A stretch of 10,569 nucleotides of DNA from DASXTB01 sp036505615 (GTDB lineage Bacteria; Acidobacteriota; UBA6911; JACQSX01): contig DASXTB010000137.1 in assembly GCA_036505615.1 (NCBI GenBank), positions 1 through 10,569 on the forward strand, given 5' to 3'. This document shows positions 5,923 through 10,569 of the stretch, one piece after another (positions within the stretch are counted from its first letter, which is position 1; each line of letters starts with the position of its first letter). Below the pieces are notes generated by a model, which saw nothing but the letters and a program-made list of their open reading frames with translations, did not search any database and was not told the origin of the DNA. Position numbers and translations under genes: made by a program.

Positions 5923-7281
5923 ATGTTCCGTTATACCTCTTTGACGCAGGATGAGAAGCAGAAGATGCTGAGCGCCATGGGTCGCAGCAGCGTTGAGGAG
6001 CTATTTGCGTCCATTCCTGAAAATATCCGGCTGCGTCGGGACGTGAATGTACCGGGTCCTCTGTCGGAAACGGAAATCCTTCGCTTTTTCCAGGGGCTGG
6101 CCTCGCACAACTTCCACGCCGATGCGCGACCCTATTTCCTGGGAGCGGGCGCCTACAATCATTTCGTTCCCGTTGTGATCGACGCGCTTATTTCTCGCGC
6201 CGAGTTCTACACCGCTTACACGCCATATCAGCCGGAGATCTCGCAGGGTACGCTGCAGAGCATTTTCGAATTCCAAACCATGATCTGCCAATTGACCGGC
6301 CTGGATGTAGCCAACGCTTCGCTCTACGACGGAAGCACGGCGCTGGCAGAGGCTCTTTTGATGGCGGAGCGCGTTCAGGGAAGACGCCACTTCGCACTTT
6401 CCAGCTTGATCCATCCTCAGTACCGCGCCGTAGTCGCCACTTACACGCATAACTTGCATTACTCCATCGATGCCCTTCCCTACGCGGCCGGCTTGACGGA
6501 TCTGGACGCGGCCGGGAAAATCTTGACCGATCAGACGGCGGCGCTGGTCGTCCAATATCCAAACTTTTTGGGTAACGTAGAGGACCTGGAAAAGGCGGCA
6601 CAGCTGGCGCATCGACACAAGACGATGTTAGTGGTTATCGTGACCGAACCGGTGGCGCTTGGCCTTCTTCAGCCTCCCGGAGCATGCGGCGCGGACGTCT
6701 GTGTAGGAGAAGCGCAGCCATTGGGGGTGCCTCTCAGTTACGGAGGACCTTACGTCGGATTTTTCTCCACACGGGACGAGCTCAAGCGGCACATGCCGGG
6801 ACGCATCGTTGGCGAGACTGCCGATGTCGAAGGCAGGCGAGGATTCGTGCTCACTCTGGCCACTCGCGAGCAGCACATTCGGCGCGAGAAGGCCACTTCC
6901 AACATCTGCACCAACGAAGGTCTGTGCGCGCTGATGTCGAGCATCTTTATGTGCACGCTGGGCAAAGCGGGCATGCGCGAGCTGGCGCTGCAGAATTTCA
7001 GCAAAGCACACTATGCGGCCCTCGAACTGGAGAAGCGCGGCAACTCACCTGTATACGGCAAGAAATTCTTCAACGAATTCGTGGTTAAAACGCGCCAGCC
7101 CGCCTCTACGGTTAACACGCGGTTGGCTCAATCAGGGATGGTCGGAGGATACGATTTGTCGGCAGACTATCCTGAGATGACCAATCAGATGCTGGTCTGT
7201 GTCACCGAGCAGAACACGAGAGAGCAGATTGACCGGTTTGTGGAACTAGTTTCGTCTACCGGCTCCCGCGTTTCGGGCTAA
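5923..7281 (+). CDS. gcvPA: Glycine dehydrogenase (decarboxylating) subunit 1
   Basis: 452 aa, as expected for the alpha half of the split P-protein. With GcvPB it forms the PLP-dependent glycine decarboxylase, which removes CO2 and loads the aminomethyl group on GcvH. It is aminotransferase fold type I, but this subunit lacks the PLP lysine. Typical segments: MFRYTSLTQDEKQKML at the start, ELFASIPENIRL, FLGAGAYNHFVPVVIDALI, FYTAYTPYQPEISQGTLQSI, GLDVANASLYDGSTALAEA, and REKATSNICTNEGLCAL. The ATG at 5923 has no clear Shine-Dalgarno (AAGAAATTAA precedes it), but homologues start at this point. It follows gcvH after 157 bp of hairpins and precedes gcvPB by 199 bp. Confidence 0.96.
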   Translation: MFRYTSLTQDEKQKMLSAMGRSSVEELFASIPENIRLRRDVNVPGPLSETEILRFFQGLASHNFHADARPYFLGAGAYNHFVPVVIDALISRAEFYTAYTPYQPEISQGTLQSIFEFQTMICQLTGLDVANASLYDGSTALAEALLMAERVQGRRHFALSSLIHPQYRAVVATYTHNLHYSIDALPYAAGLTDLDAAGKILTDQTAALVVQYPNFLGNVEDLEKAAQLAHRHKTMLVVIVTEPVALGLLQPPGACGADVCVGEAQPLGVPLSYGGPYVGFFSTRDELKRHMPGRIVGETADVEGRRGFVLTLATREQHIRREKATSNICTNEGLCALMSSIFMCTLGKAGMRELALQNFSKAHYAALELEKRGNSPVYGKKFFNEFVVKTRQPASTVNTRLAQSGMVGGYDLSADYPEMTNQMLVCVTEQNTREQIDRFVELVSSTGSRVSG

Positions 7282-7347
7282 GAGTTTGGGGAATTCCCTT
7301 GTTCGCCAATTCGCTGAGAAGGTTTGAAGAATTTATTTCAGCCGTAC

Positions 7348-7418
7348 GGGCGACCCCGTGTGGTCGCCCCGTCTATTTGATGATGGCGTACAGATGCGGG
7401 CGGCCACGCAGGGCCGCC
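7348..7418. repeat. Two REP-like hairpins between gcvPA and gcvPB
   Basis: GGGCGACC (7348-7355) pairs perfectly with GGTCGCCC (7362-7369) around CCGTGT. GGCGGCC (7399-7405) pairs with GGCCGCC (7412-7418) around ACGCAG. The first shares GTCGCCCC with the hairpin at 5855-5861 between gcvH and gcvPA, so both spacers probably hold members of one repeat family. A T-tract (7434-7440) lies 15 nt after the second stem, too far for a standard terminator. Confidence 0.75.
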
Positions 7419-7480
7419 GCTGCAATCAGGTTGATTTTTTAAACGCTCTGACGTTCGCGGTTTGGATTATTAACTAGAGA

Positions 7481-9001
7481 ATGCGCACAACTCGAATCTT
7501 CAATATCGATGAAGGCTTAATCTTCGAACGTTCCACTCCTGGCAAAACTGCATACTCGCTGCCCCCGCTTGATGTGCCTGATGTCAGACCGGAAACCGTC
7601 TTGGAGGCAAGACAGCTTCGCGCCGAGATCGAGGATTTCCCCGAAGTCTCCGAGGTGGATGTGGTACGGCATTTCACCCGCCTTTCCACCTGGAATTACC
7701 ACATCGATATGGGGATGTACCCGCTCGGTTCCTGCACCATGAAGTACAACCCGAAGCTGAACGAGCGCGTGTGGAGAATCCCGGGATTTCTGTCGTCTCA
7801 CCCCTTGCAGGACGTCTCGCTGGCGCAGGGGAACCTTCAGGTGCAGTTTGAGCTGCAGGAGATTCTAAAAGAAATTACGGGAATGGCCGCCGTCTCGCTT
7901 CAGCCTGCTGCCGGGGCCCATGGCGAGCTCACCGGCATTCTCATGGTGCGCGCCTATCACAACGCGCGCAATCAAGACCGAAAATACGTTTTGATTCCCG
8001 ACAGCGCCCACGGCACCAATCCGGCAAGCGCGGCCACAGCCGGCTATCAGGTCAAGTCGCTTCCGTCGAATCCAGAGGGGCGGTTGGATTTCGAAAAATT
8101 TAAGGAAGCGCTCAACAACGAGGTCGCATGCCTGATGCTGACCAATCCCAGCACGCTCGGGATTTTTGAGCGCCGCATCCGTGAGATTGCCGACCTGCTC
8201 CACGACAACGACGCTCTGCTTTATATGGATGGCGCCAACTTCAACGCTCTTCTCGGATACACGCGTCCCGGGGAAATGGGAGTCGACGTGATCCACCTGA
8301 ATCTGCACAAGACATTCAGTACCCCTCATGGAGGCGGCGGCCCCGGCGCAGGACCGGTGGCGGTGAGCCGCCGGCTGGAGCCATTCCTTCCGGTTCCCTT
8401 GGTAGCAAAAAAAGCAGACGGCAGTTACTACTATGATTTCCAACGACCGCAAAGTATTGGACGGGTGCGCGCCTTCTTCGGCAATTTCGGCATGCACGTG
8501 CGCGCGCTTTGTTACATCCTCACCTGGGGAGGCCGCGGGTTGAAGGACATGGCCGAAACGGCCGTGTTGAACGCCAACTATATCCGTCACCAACTGCAGG
8601 GCCTCCTGGATCTTCCTTACGAGGCCGACTCGCTCCACGAGGTAGTTTTTTCAGACAAACTGCAGAGCAAGAAAGGCGTCAAGACGCTGGACATCGCCAA
8701 GCGCCTGATGGACTATGGTTTTCATCCGCCCACCATTTATTTCCCCTTGATTGTCCCAGGCGCCATCATGATCGAGCCCACCGAAAGCGAAAGCAAGCAA
8801 GAGCTGGATGCTTTTGTAGAAGCGATGAAGTCAATCCTGAAGGAAGTGGACGAAAATCCGGAGATGGTCCGCACCGCCCCTCACACAACTAAGCTCCGCC
8901 GCCTGGACGAAACCCGCGCCGCCCGGCAGCCGATCTTGCGCTGGCGGCCAAGAGTGCTCCAAAGGAAAGCCACAGAGGAAGTCACCGAAGTGACTCCTTA
9001 G
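7481..9001 (+). CDS. gcvPB: Glycine dehydrogenase (decarboxylating) subunit 2
   Basis: 506 aa, at the long end of normal for the beta half of the split P-protein. It holds the cofactor: K277 in HLNLHKTFSTPHGGGGPG is the PLP-binding lysine. Other family segments are YPLGSCTMKYNPKLNE, LQPAAGAHGELTGILM, IPDSAHGTNPASAA, NPSTLGIFE, LLYMDGANFNAL, and a C-terminal GFHPPTIYFPLIVPGAIMIEPTESES. The last 20 residues (RWRPRVLQRKATEEVTEVTP) go beyond the conserved domain. The start ATG at 7481 has only a weak TAGAGA upstream. It works as a complex with GcvPA. No lpd gene follows, so the L-protein is presumably shared with other 2-oxoacid dehydrogenases. Confidence 0.97.
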   Translation: MRTTRIFNIDEGLIFERSTPGKTAYSLPPLDVPDVRPETVLEARQLRAEIEDFPEVSEVDVVRHFTRLSTWNYHIDMGMYPLGSCTMKYNPKLNERVWRIPGFLSSHPLQDVSLAQGNLQVQFELQEILKEITGMAAVSLQPAAGAHGELTGILMVRAYHNARNQDRKYVLIPDSAHGTNPASAATAGYQVKSLPSNPEGRLDFEKFKEALNNEVACLMLTNPSTLGIFERRIREIADLLHDNDALLYMDGANFNALLGYTRPGEMGVDVIHLNLHKTFSTPHGGGGPGAGPVAVSRRLEPFLPVPLVAKKADGSYYYDFQRPQSIGRVRAFFGNFGMHVRALCYILTWGGRGLKDMAETAVLNANYIRHQLQGLLDLPYEADSLHEVVFSDKLQSKKGVKTLDIAKRLMDYGFHPPTIYFPLIVPGAIMIEPTESESKQELDAFVEAMKSILKEVDENPEMVRTAPHTTKLRRLDETRAARQPILRWRPRVLQRKATEEVTEVTP

Positions 9002-9391
9002 CGTAAGCCACCGCCTGGAACCTGTAGCGTGCAACCTCATACCACCAAGATGGACTGGGCGATGGAGCTGTACGTGATTTACCGCAGCTGGCCACAGGCA
9101 CTATGCGCATCCACGGAGCCGCGGCCGGAAGGGCGCGCGCCAGAATAGCCGGCTTCCGCAATCCATTTGCGTGCAAGCTGGCAAGATATTCCCAGTCATG
9201 GTGCTGGATGGTGTTGTGCGGATAATTCGGATTGCGGCACCGCGCCTTTCCAGTCGCAGCCCCGTGGGCGCACGTAGTGGCGTGTGGCCAGCCAACTTAC
9301 AACCTTGACTTCCTCGCAGTGCAGTTCAACTGGATTGCATCCGGAATGCTTCACCTTAACCCTGCTGAAAAAAGCTAGTCTCATCCAAGTT

Positions 9392-9443
9392 CTCCGAGTA
9401 CAATCCTCTACGTTCGAGCACTCCGGATACAATCCTCTACGTT
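9392..9443. repeat. Direct repeat, 23 nt, 29-bp period
   Basis: CTCCGAGTACAATCCTCTAC plus GTT at 9392-9414 recurs as CTCCGGATACAATCCTCTAC plus GTT at 9421-9443, with 21 of 23 bases equal and start-to-start distance 29 bp. The distance is a bit under three helical turns, compatible with a paired binding site. It lies about 150 bp before the next gene. Only two copies are present, so it is not a CRISPR array. Confidence 0.85.
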
Positions 9444-9563
9444 GACCCGACCAGGGTTAGACATGGCAACCAAACGCGTGAGATCCCCTCCTAAGACTAA
9501 GTGATCGAGGCTTGGAGCCGACGCTTTCGCGGTTGAATGCATCAACGGATACGAAGTTCTCGT

Positions 9564-9577
9564 CCGGCTATAGCCGG
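9564..9577. promoter_or_regulatory. Perfect 14-bp palindrome upstream of a strong RBS
   Basis: CCGGCTATAGCCGG is perfectly self-complementary. It lies 3 bp before AGGAGG (9581-9586), the ribosome site of the gene at 9592. It could be an operator for a dimeric regulator, or a small hairpin in the 5' leader affecting ribosome access. Confidence 0.6.
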
Positions 9578-9591
9578 GCAAGGAGGAAACG

Positions 9592-10073
9592 ATGAATAGT
9601 AAGCGACTGGTACTCTCACTCACGGGGGTTCTCTTCGGGCTCATGGCGGCAGGCGCCACCCTCCTGGCGCAAGGAGGGGTCACGGCGCGCGCCAATCAGC
9701 ATCCGGTCAACCAATCGGGAGTTATGGGGAAGATCACATTCACGCAGACCGGAGCCGGGCTGATCGTCACCGGGACGGCGACGGGGCTCGCACCCTTGAC
9801 CATCGGCCGGTACGTGACGCTTGTCTACGACGTAGGCTCGGTTCCTGGCGGGCAGACGGCATGCGAGCCCACGGTTTTCCGATGCCAGGAATGTTTGTAG
9901 GCACTTGGGCCTCGGACGCCGCTGGAAATGGCCTGCTCATTCAGTTGGCGCCGCCCGGAGCGATCGCGCCGCTTGGCACGTTTGATACTGTGTCCATTCG
10001 CGACACGACAATCAACGGCGGCTTCGGCCCGCAGGCCGTCGTCGCCTGCGGCCAGGTCGCGATAAACCCGTAG
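9592..10073 (+). pseudogene. Frameshifted small secreted protein
   Basis: The first frame starts at ATG 9592 behind AGGAGG with a 5-nt spacer. It encodes a signal peptide (MNSKRLVLSLTGVLFGLMAAGATLLAQ) and a beta-rich segment (KITFTQTGAGLIVTGTATGL, RYVTLVYDVGS), and stops at 9898-9900. The -1 frame continues from about 9861 to 10073 with sense-like sequence (GMFVGTWASDAAGNGLLIQL, then TVSIRDTTINGG, then VVACGQVAINP). Joined near TVF/PMPGMFVG, the product is about 160 aa. It resembles small secreted beta-sandwich proteins with a superoxide-dismutase-like or CHRD-like layout, but I see no metal ligands to support an enzyme. A single-base sequencing or assembly error is as likely as true loss. 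No classic slippery heptamer is present at the join. Confidence 0.6.
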
Positions 10074-10114
10074 ACCGGATCCCGGTGCGAAAAGAGCTGG
10101 GTTCGGGACGAGCA

Positions 10115-10146
10115 AGCGAAAGGGCCCGCAATTGCGCCCTTTCGCT
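10115..10146. terminator. Strong hairpin after the secreted-protein gene
   Basis: AGCGAAAGGGC (10115-10125) pairs perfectly over 11 bp with GCCCTTTCGCT (10136-10146) around a 10-nt loop. It begins 41 nt after the stop at 10073. There is no T-tract on either side, so it is a terminator candidate or an mRNA 3'-end stabiliser rather than a canonical intrinsic terminator. The rest of 10074-10341 shows no credible gene. Confidence 0.6.
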
Positions 10147-10341
10147 GAGTGACGCGGAAGGATTCGCAGCGTGATGTGGTTTTCCACAAACCTTTGCACG
10201 CGTCTCTCGGCCGCGGCCTTGGGGTCAACTTCTAGTTCGATGAGCATTTCTCAAGGGCGGATTGCCTCTAGCAGCTAAAGGAGAGAAGAACTACTGTTCC
10301 AAGTTGCCTCGATAACCGCTCATGACTATCGGAGGCCGTAG

Positions 10342-10569
10342 ATGAAGGATTACCGTCCTGCGAAAAAGCGAATCTCCGTCTCGGTTGGCGAGTCGGTACG
10401 CATCGTTCGCGAGCTTCAGGAGCTGAGCCAGAACCGGCTTGCTCAGCTTACCGGGATTCCACAGGCCACGATCTCGGCCATCGAGAACGACCGGGTTCGT
10501 CTCGGAGTCGAGCGTGCGAAGGTGTTGGCTAAGGCGCTGAAGTGTCATCCTGGGGTTCTGGTTTTTCCA
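10342..10569 (+). CDS. XRE-family HTH protein, antitoxin-like (partial)
   Basis: 76 codons are visible and the gene continues past the window end. GGAGG at 10331-10335, 6 nt before the ATG, supports the start. After a basic N-terminus (MKDYRPAKKRISVSVGESVR), a Cro/C1-type helix-turn-helix is clear: LQELSQNRLAQLTGIPQATI, then SAIENDRVRLGVERAKVLAKAL, with the SAIEN motif of the family. This form is common among antitoxins of HigBA/RelE-type toxin-antitoxin modules, where the HTH protein is the second gene and represses its own promoter. Here no toxin gene is visible upstream. It may lie downstream outside the window, or the protein may be a solitary regulator. DNA binding is well supported; the antitoxin role is inference. 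Confidence 0.8.
   Translation, partial: MKDYRPAKKRISVSVGESVRIVRELQELSQNRLAQLTGIPQATISAIENDRVRLGVERAKVLAKALKCHPGVLVFP

Larger units (their letters stand above)
9002..9591. other. 590-bp stretch without a convincing gene
   Basis: I read all frames between gcvPB and the next gene. Only short open frames with skewed composition appear, and no recognisable domain. There is no obvious terminator after gcvPB. The stretch does hold a 29-bp-period direct repeat (9392-9443) and a palindrome (9564-9577), listed separately. It could hold an eroded gene, a small RNA or a long leader for the gene at 9592. Confidence 0.6.

Noticed and set aside
6001..6618. Long minus-strand open frame opposite gcvPA
   Set aside because: Antisense shadow of a clear enzyme gene, with no family resemblance and no ribosome site.
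7865..8638. Minus-strand open frame of 257 aa opposite gcvPB
   Set aside because: Antisense to conserved gcvPB motifs, including the PLP site. Composition follows the opposite strand's codons.
9002..9432. Short frames on both strands between gcvPB and the direct repeat
   Set aside because: They are short, lack ribosome sites and known motifs, and overlap each other in several frames. They may be debris of an old gene, but I cannot show it.
9825..10247. Minus-strand frame beginning MLIELEVDPKAAAERR
   Set aside because: The first 30 residues look plausible, but the rest is antisense to the secreted-protein gene and runs through the 11-bp hairpin stem. No family was recognised.

Overview
The window looks like chromosomal DNA of an Acidobacteriota member, probably an uncultured soil or sediment lineage. 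The main clue is a secreted von Willebrand factor A protein of the type that is greatly expanded in Acidobacteria, next to a membrane-anchored protein with a TonB-C-like end. The glycine cleavage genes are typical of many phyla and do not settle the taxonomy. The phylum call is an inference from protein style, not from a marker gene.

Layout. Positions 1-105 are a perfect-to-near-perfect 7-bp tandem array. Positions 112-945 (minus) encode a one-pass membrane protein with a TonB-C-like domain. It is divergent from a large secreted DUF4097-like plus VWFA protein at 1054-2997 (plus), which may be translated from a leaderless mRNA. Positions 3016-3257 hold a second family of 7-bp repeats in inverted orientation. 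On the minus strand, 3103-3841 is a broken gene: a well-conserved C-terminal end, an N-terminal end in another frame, one in-frame stop and an apparently missing middle. From 3965 to 9001 runs a glycine cleavage cluster gcvT-gcvH-gcvPA-gcvPB, with a sigma70-like promoter and a leader hairpin in front of gcvT. The spaces inside the cluster are long: a third inverted 7-bp repeat family after gcvT, and GC-rich REP-like hairpins after gcvH and after gcvPA. Positions 9002-9591 have no convincing gene but carry a 29-bp-period direct repeat and a perfect 14-bp palindrome. Positions 9592-10073 are a small secreted-protein gene split by a frameshift, followed by a strong hairpin at 10115-10146. The window ends inside an XRE-type helix-turn-helix gene that looks like an antitoxin.

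How the genes work together. GcvPA and GcvPB form the split, PLP-dependent glycine decarboxylase (P-protein). GcvH carries the lipoyl arm and GcvT transfers the methylene group to tetrahydrofolate. Only the dihydrolipoyl dehydrogenase (L-protein) is absent and must be encoded elsewhere. The TonB-C-like and VWFA proteins are both envelope proteins and share an 80-110 bp divergent intergenic region, but no shared function can be read from the sequence.

The feature that ordinary annotation would miss is the set of three sequence-unrelated repeat families, all with a 7-bp unit, that start 6-20 bp after gene stop codons. Two of them are arranged as inverted arms. I do not see a clear new defence or mobile system.
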